DNA of 64,000 nucleotides, from NCBI GenBank assembly GCA_036272935.1, contig DATAXP010000154.1, positions 1 through 64,000 on the forward strand, in the 5' to 3' direction. Below the pieces are notes generated by a model that saw nothing but the letters and a program-made list of their open reading frames with translations, was not told the DNA's origin and made no database searches. A program made the position numbers and the translations under genes. How positions within the stretch are numbered: position 1 is the first letter of the stretch; every line of letters begins with the position of its first letter. Of this stretch, positions 42,208 to 51,421 are shown piece by piece. This DNA is from DATAXP01 sp036272935 (lineage in GTDB: Bacteria; Planctomycetota; Planctomycetia; Pirellulales; PNKZ01).

Positions 42208-43389
42208 ATGTGCGAGCCGCTCGAAGGCCGCCAGGGCGCGGTCGATGTGCTCGGCCGTGTGTGCCGCCGACATTTGCACCCGCAGGCGCGCCTTGCCTTC
42301 GGGCACGACCGGATAGCCGAAGCCGATGACAAACACGCCGAGCTTGAGGAGCTGTTCCGACATGCGGATCGCGCGGGCGGTGTCGCCGACGATGATCGGC
42401 AGGATGGCCGAGGGGCTTTCGAGCACGTCGTAGCCAAGCCGGCGCAGGCCGTCGCGCATGCGGACGACATTCTCGCGCAGCCGCGTCACCCGCTGCGGCT
42501 CGCGCTGGAGGATTTCTAGCGCCTTGGCGGCGCTCACTGCCACGGTCGGTGGCAGCGCATTGGAAAACAACTGTGGCCGGCTGCGCTGGACGAGCATTTC
42601 GATCACTTCGCGCGGCCCGGCCACGTAGCCGCCGGCCGCGCCGCCCAGCGCCTTGCCCAGCGTGCCGGTGAAGATGTCGATCCCGTCGGGAGCGTGCCCC
42701 GGCAGGCCAAAATGCTCGTGGGTTCCACGACCTCCGGCGCCCAGCACGCCGACCGCGTGCGAATCGTCGACAACGAGCGTCGCCCCATGGCGGCGGCAGA
42801 TCGCCACCATCTCGGGCAGCGGTGCCAGGTCGCCCTCCATGCTGAACACGCCATCGGTGATGACGATTTTCACCGCCGCGGCAGCCGACTCTTGCAGGGC
42901 CACCTCGAGCGCCGCTGTGTCGGCGTGTTTGAATACCTTGCGGGTCGCCAGGCGAGCGAGCCGGGCGGCATCGATGATGCTGGCGTGGTTCAGCTCGTCC
43001 GAAAGGATCACGTCGCCTTCTTGCACGAGGTTCGCCAGCAGGCCTTCATTCGCGTTCCAGCAGCTCACGTAGGTCAGCGCGGCCTCGGTACCGAGAAACG
43101 CGGCGATCCGCTGTTCGAGCTCGCGATGACAATCGAACGTGCCACAGATGAATCGCACGCTGGCGGTGCCGGCTCCGTAACGTCGCAGCCCTTCGATCCC
43201 TGCCTCGACCACTTCAGGATCGTCGGCCAGCCCCAGGTAGTTGTTCGCGCAGAACACCAGCACCTCGCCAATGCCTTCGATCGTGGTGATTGGCGCCATC
43301 GGCGCGGCGAGGAACTTGAGCTGCTTGTACGTGCCGGCCAGGCGCAGTTGATCGAGCGCGGCACGCAGTCGGTTTGCTAACGTGGTCAT
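42202..43389 (-). CDS. kbl: 2-amino-3-ketobutyrate CoA ligase (glycine C-acetyltransferase)
   Basis: 395 residues, the family length. It splits 2-amino-3-oxobutanoate with CoA into glycine and acetyl-CoA. Features of the alpha-oxoamine synthase fold are complete: NNYLGLADDPEV, GAGTASVRFICGT, LNHASIIDAARLA, VVDDSHAVGVLG and the PLP-binding Lys in GTLGKALGG. The partner enzyme tdh lies just upstream, with a toxin-antitoxin pair between. The start ATG overlaps the toxin stop as ATGA, so ribosomes finishing the toxin gene may re-start here. Confidence 0.96.
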   Translation of the reverse strand: MTTLANRLRAALDQLRLAGTYKQLKFLAAPMAPITTIEGIGEVLVFCANNYLGLADDPEVVEAGIEGLRRYGAGTASVRFICGTFDCHRELEQRIAAFLGTEAALTYVSCWNANEGLLANLVQEGDVILSDELNHASIIDAARLARLATRKVFKHADTAALEVALQESAAAAVKIVITDGVFSMEGDLAPLPEMVAICRRHGATLVVDDSHAVGVLGAGGRGTHEHFGLPGHAPDGIDIFTGTLGKALGGAAGGYVAGPREVIEMLVQRSRPQLFSNALPPTVAVSAAKALEILQREPQRVTRLRENVVRMRDGLRRLGYDVLESPSAILPIIVGDTARAIRMSEQLLKLGVFVIGFGYPVVPEGKARLRVQMSAAHTAEHIDRALAAFERLAHA

Positions 43390-43745
43390 GGAGTTCGCGA
43401 TTGCGGCGATCCGCCGGGCTTTAGGATGGCGGTGACGGCAACCAGGATGCGTTCAAGTGCCGCTGGTGTAAGGCTTGCGACGTCGCGAAGAATCAAACCG
43501 AGCTTTGCTGTGAACAGCTTTCCAGGCCGCGCAAAGCTCGCGACCATTAGCCCACCCGAGCCAAAGTCTGCCGCGCTGATCGAAATTGCGGTCGAGTCGC
43601 CATAGGGATTGCTGGTGATCTGGCAGAGAATCCAGTCTCCGCGCCCAGCGTCAGCCAAACAGACGGCCGGCCGAACCTTGGACTGCGAGAGGTCAGAGAA
43701 TGGGAACGGCACCAGAACTATTTGCCCGACTGCAGGTGTGCCCAC
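43386..43745 (-). CDS. MazF/PemK-like toxin
   Basis: 119 residues. The family pattern is visible: GQIVLVPFPFSDLSQSKVRPAVCLAD near the N-terminus, then QITSNPYGDSTAI, and LILRDVASL near the end. MazF-like proteins cut single-stranded RNA in the cytoplasm as homodimers. It overlaps the antitoxin by 28 bases and kbl by 4, so it is translated within a longer unit. The C-terminal tail (KPGGSPQSRTP) is not part of the family. Whether it is active cannot be judged by eye, but the key RP and S/T residues of the fold are present. Confidence 0.82.
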   Translation of the reverse strand: MGTPAVGQIVLVPFPFSDLSQSKVRPAVCLADAGRGDWILCQITSNPYGDSTAISISAADFGSGGLMVASFARPGKLFTAKLGLILRDVASLTPAALERILVAVTAILKPGGSPQSRTP

Positions 43746-43936
43746 GCCGCGTCCTCCTCGGGGCGCAGCCAGTCGCCCGCAAGCGCCGCCTCCGCCAACA
43801 GCGAGGTCTCGCCGGGAACCGCGGCCGGTTCGTCGAGCACAGTCACCAGCGCTCTGCGAGGCCCGTTGACGGTTAATTGACCGAGTAGGCGCACGTGCCC
43901 AGCGTCGTCGATGATCGCCTCAACCGTTTGAATCAT
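43718..43936 (-). CDS. Antitoxin-like protein paired with the MazF toxin
   Basis: 72 residues from ATG 43936, which has GGAGG eight bases ahead; the longer frame to 43975 lacks a site. The sequence IIDDAGHVRLLGQLTVNGPRRALVTVL looks like a beta-rich AbrB/DUF2281-type dimer domain. The helical acidic tail LAEAALAGDWLRPEEDAAWAH likely wraps around the toxin. It sits first in the pair, the usual order. It would neutralise the toxin and possibly bind the promoter in the 59 bases before it. Confidence 0.72.
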   Translation of the reverse strand: MIQTVEAIIDDAGHVRLLGQLTVNGPRRALVTVLDEPAAVPGETSLLAEAALAGDWLRPEEDAAWAHLQSGK

Positions 43937-43995
43937 GAGAATGGCCTCCGTCGACATTCTAGCGTATACCAGCATCCGCCGTCACGTCGGCGCAA

Positions 43996-45018
43996 TCACC
44001 AATCCAAAATCACCTTGCCTGATTGTCCTGCCGCCACCAGCTCGAAGCCGCGCGCGAACTCGTTGACCGGCAGCGCATGCGTGATCACGCCCGAGATATC
44101 GAGCCCGCTTTGCAACATGGTGGTCATCTTGTACCAGGTTTCGAACATCTCGCGGCCGTAGATCCCCTTGAGGTGCAGCCCCTTGAAGATCACTTGGCTA
44201 GAGTCGAGCGGCACCGGCTCGGCGAAGATGCCGAGCATCGCGATCCGGCCGCCGTGGTTCATCGATTCCAGCATCGACTGAAACGCCTGCGCGTTGCCCG
44301 ACATTTCAAGGCCCACGTCGAACCCCTCGGTCATGCCCAGCCGGCGCATGGCGTCGTTCAAGGTTCCGCGCGTCGGATTGACCACGCAGGTCGCCCCGAG
44401 CTTCTCGGCCAGGCCCAGCCGGTAGTCGTTCACATCGGTCACCACCACGTAGCGCGCGCCGACGTGGCGGCAAATCGCGGTGGCCATGACGCCGATCGGC
44501 CCCGCGCCGGTGATCAGCACGTCCTCGCCGATCAGATCGAACGACAAGGCTGTGTGCGTCGCGTTTCCGTAGGGATCGAAGATCGCCGCCACCTCGTCGG
44601 GGATGTCGGGCGGGAGCTTGAAAATGTTGCTCGCCGGGATGCTCACGTATTCGGCGAAGCAGCCGGGCCGGTTCACGCCAACGCCTTTGGTCTTGCGGCA
44701 AAGATGCCGGCGACCGGCTCGGCAATTCCGGCAGTGGCCGCAGGTGATGTGCCCTTCGGCCGTAACGCGATCGCCGGGGCGATAATCCACGACATCGGCG
44801 CCGACTTCGGCGACCGTTCCCATGAACTCGTGGCCAATAACCATCGGCACGGGGATAGTCTTCTGCGCCCACGCATCCCAGTTATAGATGTGCAGGTCGG
44901 TGCCGCAGATCGCGGTCTTCTGTACCTTCACAAGCACGTCGCCGGTGCCGACGGCCGGGCGTGGAACGTCTTGCATCCACAGGCCGCGCGCTGCCTCGCG
45001 TTTTACTAGCGCCTTCAT
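43996..45018 (-). CDS. tdh: L-threonine 3-dehydrogenase
   Basis: 340 residues from ATG 45018 (AGAAAGG upstream); the 83-codon extension to 45267 runs into the divergent dabA gene. It oxidises threonine to 2-amino-3-ketobutyrate with NAD+. Zinc residues and the family landmarks are visible: ICGTDLHIYNWDAWA, the structural-zinc loop CGHCRNCRAGRRHLC, DPYGNATHTALSFDL and GAGPIGVMATAI (Rossmann). With kbl it forms the threonine-to-glycine route, normally adjacent genes. It is divergent from dabA with 106 bases between the starts. Confidence 0.96.
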   Translation of the reverse strand: MKALVKREAARGLWMQDVPRPAVGTGDVLVKVQKTAICGTDLHIYNWDAWAQKTIPVPMVIGHEFMGTVAEVGADVVDYRPGDRVTAEGHITCGHCRNCRAGRRHLCRKTKGVGVNRPGCFAEYVSIPASNIFKLPPDIPDEVAAIFDPYGNATHTALSFDLIGEDVLITGAGPIGVMATAICRHVGARYVVVTDVNDYRLGLAEKLGATCVVNPTRGTLNDAMRRLGMTEGFDVGLEMSGNAQAFQSMLESMNHGGRIAMLGIFAEPVPLDSSQVIFKGLHLKGIYGREMFETWYKMTTMLQSGLDISGVITHALPVNEFARGFELVAAGQSGKVILDW

Positions 45019-45081
45019 GCTGGAAATATACCTTTCTCCACCGATGTGGTCATCGATGGTTTGGCTTCGGCTCGCAAAACA

Positions 45082-45094
45082 CGTCATCATGACG
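45082..45094. promoter_or_regulatory. Perfect palindrome in the tdh-dabA intergenic region
   Basis: CGTCAT-C-ATGACG is a 13-base palindrome with 6-bp arms, 30 bases before the dabA ATG and 63 bases before the tdh ATG on the other strand. A further half-site, GTCGTCA, lies 15 bases downstream. It could be a shared operator of the divergent pair. No regulator is encoded next to it. Confidence 0.35.
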
Positions 45095-45124
45095 GTTCCT
45101 GTCGTCAGCCCAATACGGTAAGTT

Positions 45125-48100
45125 ATGCAGAGTCGAACGCACCTGGGCGGTACTTCGCATATCCTGCAGTCGCACGCGGCAGATCGTTCCAAGCTCGAAC
45201 GCCTAAGCGAGGCGATCAATGATGCCGCGCACCTGCTGCCGGCCCAGGGACCGATCACGGTCTTCATCCATCACAACACGTTGCACGCGTTCGAGGATTT
45301 GCCCTTTCACGACGCGGTGCGGAAGGGGGCCCATGTATTCGGCTGCCAGCCGTACCTTTCAGAGGAGCGCTACCGCGAGGCCCTGCGACGCGGCCGGATC
45401 CGCTTTGCCGACCTCCAAGAGGTGCTGGAGCGCGACCTGGGGCAAGGGGCCAGCGAGCCAATCCCTTGTTTCGGATCCCGCATGCAGTTGCGCTTGGCGT
45501 TGCTGCAATATCCGCTGCGTACCGGGCCGACCGCCGAGCTGGTCTGGCACGTTGCCGAAGCGAACGCGCTGCGACGCGTAAGGACGGAAGCGTCGTCGGC
45601 AACCCGAGCCCGGCTGCTGGCTGAAACGCGCCGCTGGGTGCTGCGCGACCTCCGCGTCGGACGCGATAACCAGGCTCGCAACGGCCGCAATCCGGCGACC
45701 GGGCATCACGGTGAGCAGCATGTTCCCGAAAGCCTCGCGGAACTGCTTGACCGCTTCGGCGATTCGGACATCGAAAACTGGCGCGACGACGACTGGGAAG
45801 GTTTCGCGCTGCAGGCCCTGTGGCGCGTGTGCTGCGACGGCGTCCGCCACCTGCCGCAGTTCACCGTGCCGCAGGGGATGTCGATCCGTCATCGCGATTT
45901 GCTGTTCGACGCCACCGGTACCGACCCCGACGCCCTGGTGCACGAGCTGTTGATCCGGTCCGTCGCCGCGTTCCTCGACCAGGGATTGGCCCACTGGCAG
46001 CTTCCGGAGCGCGATCACGGGTTTTATCGCGCGTTCTGTGCGCTGTACGGACAGCCGGGCGGCCCTCCCAACCGTTGGATGCGCGGCCTCAGTACCGAGC
46101 TGCGTCGACTACGAAACGAGAACGTTTCGCCGCTGGAGTCGATTGCCGAATCGCTCGAACTATTGGGCGTGGAAGAAGAGGAATGGGACGATTATCTTTC
46201 GACGACGCTGTTGGCCTTGCGCGGCTGGGGGGGCATGGTGCGTGAGGTCGAGCTGCGCGGCGACCGCGTCGTGCAGCCCATTCCTACCGGCAGCCTGGTA
46301 GAGTTCCTCGCGGTTCGTCTGGTCCTCGATCGCTTCGCGCTGGCGTTTTTGGCGCGCGAGAGCATCGATTTTCCGGGGCCGCTCAGCGCGTTGCGTGCGG
46401 CGCTGGCGACCCGCACCGACGAGCATTGGCCGCCGAGCGTCGAGCAGCGCGCGTTTCTGGTGTTTCAGCTAGCGCAGATTTTTGGGCTGTCGCCCGACTT
46501 GCTGCACCGCCTCGACGAAGCAGCCTGGAGCCGCATCGTCGAGGAAATCGAGACATTTTCAGCGATCGAGCGCCGGCGGATCTTTCACCTGGCGTACGAG
46601 CAGCGGTTCAACGTGCAGACACTCGATGCCATCGCGGTGCATGCGCGGCGGCGCAAAGGCCGACCGGTGTCGCCGGCGTTCCAGGTATCGTGCTGCCTTG
46701 ACGAGCGCGAAGAATCGTTCCGCCGCCACTTGGAGGAGATTGCCCCGTCGGTCGAGACGTTCGGTGCCGCGGGCTTCTACAGCGTGCCGATGTACTATCG
46801 CGGCGCGTCGGACGCGCATTTCACGCCGCTGTGCCCGATTGTCATCAAGCCGCAGCATTGGGTAACGGAGGACATCGACATCAAGCACGCCCAGGAGCAC
46901 CGCCGCCGCGCCAAGACGCGCCGCGTGCTCGGCGCCGCATCGCACCGGGTACACATCGGTAGCCGCACCGTGGCCGGCGGGGCATTGCTCACCGGCGGTC
47001 TCGGCGTGCTGGCGAGCATTCCGCTGGTGGGGCGAATCCTGTTTCCGCGGCTCACTGCGCAGTTGCGCCAACTGGCGAGCGGCTTCGTGCAAGCACCGCC
47101 CGTCAGCAATCTGTGTCTTGAACGCAACGATCCGACGCCGGGCGATGAGAACGGGCACATCGGCTTCACGTTGGCCGAGATGTGCGACATGGGCGAACGG
47201 CTGCTGCGCGACATTGGCTTGATCGACGGCTTCTCGCGGCTCGTGATGTTGCTGGGGCACGGCTCGAACAGCCAGAACAATCCGCACAACTCGGCGTACA
47301 TGTGCGGGGCGTGCGGCGGCGCAGCCGGCGGGCCCAATGCCCGTGCGATCGCCCGTATCCTCAATGATCCGCGCGTGCGTGCCGTCCTGGCCGAGCGGCA
47401 ACTGGCAATCCCTGCCGATACGTTCTTCGTCGGCGGACACCACAACACCTGCAACGACTCGGTCACCTATTCCGACCTGGAAGACATGCCCGCGTCGCAC
47501 CGCGAAGAGTTTGACGAGGCGCGGCGGCTGATCGACGCAGCGCTCGAACGCAACGCACACGAACGCTGCCGGCGTTTCATGTCGGCGCCGCTGACGCTCT
47601 CGTTTGCCCAGGCGCGCGAGCACGTCGAGGCGCGCTCGGAGGACCTGGCGCAGACGCGTCCTGAGTTGGGGCACGCCACTAACGCGATCGTGTTCGTCGG
47701 CCGCCGTGAATGGACGCGCGGCCTGTTTCTCGATCGCCGGGCGTTTCTCACGTCGTATGATCCGACGCAGGACGACGCCGAATGCTCGATCCTCACGCGC
47801 GTCCTAGGGGCCGTATTTCCGGTGTGCAGCGGCATCAACCTGGAATACTATTTCTCGCATGTCGACAATCGCGGATTCGGCTGCGGCACCAAGCTGCCGC
47901 ACAACCTGGCTGCCTTGCTGGGGGTGATGGACGGGGCGGCGAGCGATCTGCGCACCGGCCTGCCCTGGCAGATGGTCGAAATCCACGAGCCAGTGCGGTC
48001 GCTGTTCATTATCGAAACCTCGCCCGAGGCGATGACGCGCATCATGGATCGCGATCTCGGCATCGGTCGGCTGTGCCGTAACGGCTGGGTGCAACTGGCC

Positions 48101-48259
48101 GTGCTGCATCCGGAAACCGGGGCGATCGACCTGTTCGACGAGGGCCAGTTTCGCCGCTACCATGCCCGCGCTTCGGTTCTGCCCACAGCGCCATCAAGTG
48201 TCGACTGGTACCGTGGCTGGCGCGATCACTTGGAGTTCGCCGAGATCGAGGCCTCGTGA
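45125..48259 (+). CDS. dabA: DabA-type inorganic-carbon transporter subunit (DUF2309)
   Basis: 1044 residues. DabA is the cytoplasmic beta-carbonic-anhydrase-like subunit of the DAB energy-coupled CO2-to-bicarbonate trap. The zinc site known from Halothiobacillus neapolitanus (Cys351, Asp353, His524, Cys539) is conserved here as Cys524-x-Asp526 in CCLDEREESF, His712 in LLGHGSN and Cys727 in SAYMCGACGG. The 15-residue His-to-Cys spacing is identical. The sequence GHHNTCNDSVTY further on is also conserved in the family. It is first of three genes in one direction; the DabB-like gene starts 68 bases downstream. Confidence 0.93.
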   Translation: MQSRTHLGGTSHILQSHAADRSKLERLSEAINDAAHLLPAQGPITVFIHHNTLHAFEDLPFHDAVRKGAHVFGCQPYLSEERYREALRRGRIRFADLQEVLERDLGQGASEPIPCFGSRMQLRLALLQYPLRTGPTAELVWHVAEANALRRVRTEASSATRARLLAETRRWVLRDLRVGRDNQARNGRNPATGHHGEQHVPESLAELLDRFGDSDIENWRDDDWEGFALQALWRVCCDGVRHLPQFTVPQGMSIRHRDLLFDATGTDPDALVHELLIRSVAAFLDQGLAHWQLPERDHGFYRAFCALYGQPGGPPNRWMRGLSTELRRLRNENVSPLESIAESLELLGVEEEEWDDYLSTTLLALRGWGGMVREVELRGDRVVQPIPTGSLVEFLAVRLVLDRFALAFLARESIDFPGPLSALRAALATRTDEHWPPSVEQRAFLVFQLAQIFGLSPDLLHRLDEAAWSRIVEEIETFSAIERRRIFHLAYEQRFNVQTLDAIAVHARRRKGRPVSPAFQVSCCLDEREESFRRHLEEIAPSVETFGAAGFYSVPMYYRGASDAHFTPLCPIVIKPQHWVTEDIDIKHAQEHRRRAKTRRVLGAASHRVHIGSRTVAGGALLTGGLGVLASIPLVGRILFPRLTAQLRQLASGFVQAPPVSNLCLERNDPTPGDENGHIGFTLAEMCDMGERLLRDIGLIDGFSRLVMLLGHGSNSQNNPHNSAYMCGACGGAAGGPNARAIARILNDPRVRAVLAERQLAIPADTFFVGGHHNTCNDSVTYSDLEDMPASHREEFDEARRLIDAALERNAHERCRRFMSAPLTLSFAQAREHVEARSEDLAQTRPELGHATNAIVFVGRREWTRGLFLDRRAFLTSYDPTQDDAECSILTRVLGAVFPVCSGINLEYYFSHVDNRGFGCGTKLPHNLAALLGVMDGAASDLRTGLPWQMVEIHEPVRSLFIIETSPEAMTRIMDRDLGIGRLCRNGWVQLAVLHPETGAIDLFDEGQFRRYHARASVLPTAPSSVDWYRGWRDHLEFAEIEAS

Positions 48260-48327
48260 TCTCTCGGCGAATTCTCTAAAGTGATTCCCTTGAGCGGGTG
48301 TGCCGACATGCGAAGCGAAAGGACATC

Positions 48328-49719
48328 ATGCCGGATTTCGAGCAGGCGTCGACGTTGCTGGGCACGCTCGTCGTCGTTAGTCCGCTGGTGATGACGTTCG
48401 TACTCGGGATTACCTTGCTGCTCGACTGGCCCCTGACGGAGCAGTCGATCGGCCGGCTTGTTTATTCGTCGATCGTCGTCGGCCTTTCGGCCGCAGTGGT
48501 GATCCTGGTGCTGATGCTGGCCACCGGCGAGCGGCATGTCGCCATCGACGCAGGGGATTGGGTCGAGATTCCCCACCATTTCCATTTCTCGGTGAAGATC
48601 GTTTTCGATCGGCTCAGCGTGCCGCTGGCGATTTTGTCGTTCGTGCTCGCTGGAACGATCGGCGCGTTTGCCACGCGCTACATGCACCGCGAGCCGGGAT
48701 TCAATCGCTTCTTCATGCTCTATGCGATTTTCGTGCTGGGGATGGTGGCCACATCGCTGGCCGGCACGATCGAAACGCTGTTCGCCGGTTGGGAGTTCGT
48801 AGGGCTGTCGTCGGCGTTGCTCGTGGCATTCTTTCAGGAGCGGGCAGCGCCGGCGCGCAATGGACTGTGGGTGTGGACCGTGTACCGTGTGTCGGACGCG
48901 GCGCTGGTGCTTGCCGCCGTAGCGATGCACCATCTGATCGGCGAAGGCGATTTCAACGAGTTGCTTGGCGCCGGTCCCTGGCCCGATGAAACCTCAAACG
49001 TCAGCACCGGCGACGCGACGATCGTCGGCCTGCTGCTCGTCGTCGCGGCGGCGGGTAAGTCGGGGCTGGTGCCATTCTCGGGCTGGTTGCCAAGGGCCAT
49101 GGAAGGGCCCACGCCTTCGAGTGCCGTGTTCTACGGCGCGTTGTCGGTGCACCTGGGAGCGTTCCTGTTGCTGCGGGTGAGCCCGTTGCTCGAACGCTCG
49201 CCGTTGGTTTGCGTCGTGGTGGTGGCGCTGGGGCTGATGACCGCGGTGTTTGCTTACTTGGCCGCGAGCGTGCAGGCCGACATCAAATCGGCCCTGTCGT
49301 TCGCGTCGCTGTCGCAGGTAGGGATCATCGTTGCCGAGATCGGCCTAGGATTCACGTATCTGCCGCTGTTTCACCTGCTGGGGCACGCTTGCCTGCGCAC
49401 GCTGCAATTCGTCCGGGCGCCGACGCTACTGCAAGACTACCGAACGTTGGAAAACGCGATCGGGTCACGGCTTCCTCGCACCGCGACGCCGTGGATGCGC
49501 TTCGGCGGGACCGGCTTTCATGCATGGCTGTATCGCTTCGCCTTGGAGCGCGGCTATCTCGACTCGCTGCTGACGGATTACATCGTTGGGCCGTTTGTTC
49601 GCACATTTCGGCTTTGCGATTCGCTCGAACGCCGCTGGACCGACTTCCTGTCAGGCGAGGCGTCGCGTGAATCCGACCAGGTGAAACCGCACTTCGGAAC
49701 GATCGAAGAGTTTTCATGA
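48328..49719 (+). CDS. dabB: DabB-like NuoL/ND5-type membrane subunit 1
   Basis: 463 residues from ATG 48328, with AAAGGA 6 bases before; the GTG at 48298 adds ten residues without support. It carries about 13 helices of the antiporter-like complex I subunit family: FATRYMHREPGFNRFFMLYAIF, WEFVGLSSALLVAFFQERAAP, and the proton-path segments AAAGKSGLVPFSGWLPRAME and HLGAFLLLRVSPLL. The C-terminal 80 residues leave the membrane (RTFRLCDSLERRW). In DAB systems DabB supplies H+ or Na+ flow to drive DabA. It overlaps the next gene by four bases (ATGA). Confidence 0.9.
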   Translation: MPDFEQASTLLGTLVVVSPLVMTFVLGITLLLDWPLTEQSIGRLVYSSIVVGLSAAVVILVLMLATGERHVAIDAGDWVEIPHHFHFSVKIVFDRLSVPLAILSFVLAGTIGAFATRYMHREPGFNRFFMLYAIFVLGMVATSLAGTIETLFAGWEFVGLSSALLVAFFQERAAPARNGLWVWTVYRVSDAALVLAAVAMHHLIGEGDFNELLGAGPWPDETSNVSTGDATIVGLLLVVAAAGKSGLVPFSGWLPRAMEGPTPSSAVFYGALSVHLGAFLLLRVSPLLERSPLVCVVVVALGLMTAVFAYLAASVQADIKSALSFASLSQVGIIVAEIGLGFTYLPLFHLLGHACLRTLQFVRAPTLLQDYRTLENAIGSRLPRTATPWMRFGGTGFHAWLYRFALERGYLDSLLTDYIVGPFVRTFRLCDSLERRWTDFLSGEASRESDQVKPHFGTIEEFS

Positions 49720-51119
49720 ATGTGCTGGAAAGTTCCTGGCTCGACCTGGCGATTCTGGTGCCGCTCGTCGGCGCGCCGATCGTCAGCCAATTCCGCGATC
49801 CCAATCGCGCCTACCGCGGCGGCTTGATCTTCACCGGCTTGTCGTTCTTGTGCGCGTTCCTGGCCTGGCGGGGAGTGTATCTTGTCGCCCCCTCGGGGAT
49901 TTCGCCCCCATCGAGTTTTCAAGAGTATCTGTTCAACCGGCAATTATTCACGCTCGACGAACTGAGCGCGCCGCTAGTGCCGACCGTCGCACTTTTGCAC
50001 TTTCTCATTGCGCTGGCCACGGCGCGCACCAAGATGCGACGGTTCTCGTTCTCGTGGTCGCTATCGGCCGAGGCCATCCAATTGGCTACTTTTAGTTGCC
50101 GCGAGCCGTGGATGCTCATCGGGCTGCTGGCCATCTCGGTCGTTCCGCCGTACATCGAGCTGGTCAACCGCGGCCGGCCGACGCGCGTGTACGTCATCCA
50201 CATGGCGTTGTTCGTGGGCTTGCTCGTGCTCGGCTGGTGGATGGTCGAACGAGCTGGCCGGCTACCCGGGCCGGCGCCGTGGTGGACAATACTGCCGCTG
50301 CTGATTGCCGTGCTGGTACGCTGCGGCGCGGTGCCGTTGCATTGTTGGATCACCGACTGGTTTGAGCATGCTTCGTTGGGCAACGCACTGCTGTTTGTGG
50401 TGCCGCTGAGCGGAGTGTACGCGGCGGTGCGGCTGGTGTTGCCGATCGGCCCTGGGTGGGTGCTCACGAGCATTGGCATCGTCTCGTTAACCACCGCCAT
50501 CTACGCCGCGGCAATGGCTATCGTGCAGCGTGAGACGCGGCGATTTTACGCCTACTTGTTTCTCAGCCACGCCTCGCTGGTGCTTGTGGGGCTTGAATTG
50601 CACACCAACATGTCGTTGACCGGTTCGCTGTGCTTATGGTTTTCGGTGATTTTGTCGCTCGGTGGGTTTGGGCTGACGCTGCGGGCGCTCGAAGCCCGGT
50701 TCGGGCGCCTGCCGATGACCGATTATCACGGCCTGTACGGCCATTCGCCGACCCTGGCGGTCTGCTTCCTGCTTACCGGCTTGGCGAGCGTCGGCTTCCC
50801 CGCCACACTAGGGTTCGTCTCAACCGAGCTATTGGTCGACAGCGCCGTCGAGGCAAATCCTTACGTCGGTGTGGGCGTGGTAACGGCCGGGGCGATCAAC
50901 GGCATTGCCGTGATGCGGGCGTATTTCCTGCTCTTCACCGGGGCACGGCATGTCTCGACGGTGTCGCTCCGGATCGGCTGGCGCGAACGCCTGGCGGTGT
51001 TGGCTCTGGCGGCACTGATTCTCGGCGGCGGCTTGTACCCGCAGCCGGGCGTCGCCTCGCGGCAGCGCGCCGCGGAAGAGATTCTGAAGCATCGGCGGGA
51101 TCTCGTTCGGGGCGACTAA
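49716..51119 (+). CDS. Second NuoL/DabB-like membrane subunit
   Basis: 467 residues, about 12 helices. It belongs to the same proton-conducting transporter group but is clearly divergent from subunit 1. ISVVPPYIELVNRG replaces the canonical helix-5 Glu region, and the segment CGAVPLHCWITDWFEHASLG resembles the K-x-A-x-x-P-F-H-x-W-L motif with Arg-Cys in place of Lys-x. FYAYLFLSHASLVLVGLELH is the discontinuous-helix region. The start overlaps the previous stop, so translation is coupled. A two-channel arrangement differs from the two-gene dabAB of proteobacteria. It ends before a 302-base gap. Confidence 0.82.
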   Translation: MNVLESSWLDLAILVPLVGAPIVSQFRDPNRAYRGGLIFTGLSFLCAFLAWRGVYLVAPSGISPPSSFQEYLFNRQLFTLDELSAPLVPTVALLHFLIALATARTKMRRFSFSWSLSAEAIQLATFSCREPWMLIGLLAISVVPPYIELVNRGRPTRVYVIHMALFVGLLVLGWWMVERAGRLPGPAPWWTILPLLIAVLVRCGAVPLHCWITDWFEHASLGNALLFVVPLSGVYAAVRLVLPIGPGWVLTSIGIVSLTTAIYAAAMAIVQRETRRFYAYLFLSHASLVLVGLELHTNMSLTGSLCLWFSVILSLGGFGLTLRALEARFGRLPMTDYHGLYGHSPTLAVCFLLTGLASVGFPATLGFVSTELLVDSAVEANPYVGVGVVTAGAINGIAVMRAYFLLFTGARHVSTVSLRIGWRERLAVLALAALILGGGLYPQPGVASRQRAAEEILKHRRDLVRGD

Positions 51120-51421
51120 TCCGGCCACCTGGCTTAGCGCCTCGCCGGCCGCACGGTTTGCACGTTCGGATTGCGTGTTGTCGGCCGCAGCGATGCGAAA
51201 TTCGACTCTGCGCTTGCCGACCGGCGACGACAATCCGCAACACGTTTGCGGACGGTCCTTGTAGGCAGATTACGATCGGTTGTGATAACCCCGTCGCATA
51301 GCATCCCCCAATTATTCTGAAAACCATAAGAATGTCCTTCGCCGCGCGAAACAGCCGGACGATCATCAGTTGCACGGGACAATGGATGTTCCGCGTCTGA
51401 ACTGGATGAGAGAAGTCACGG
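51120..51421. other. Intergenic region before the TonB receptor gene
   Basis: 302 bases without a credible gene. It holds an AT-rich island at about 51309-51333 with a partial inverted repeat ATTCT-N10-AGAAT (51314-51318 and 51329-51333). Its place before a siderophore-receptor-like gene makes an iron- or metal-responsive operator possible, but it does not match the Fur consensus. I see no convincing sigma-70 promoter. Confidence 0.35.

Noticed and set aside
45019..45267. 83-codon extension of tdh
   Set aside because: It lies antisense to the start of dabA and contains no dehydrogenase sequence. ATG 45018 has a ribosome binding site and matches the family start.
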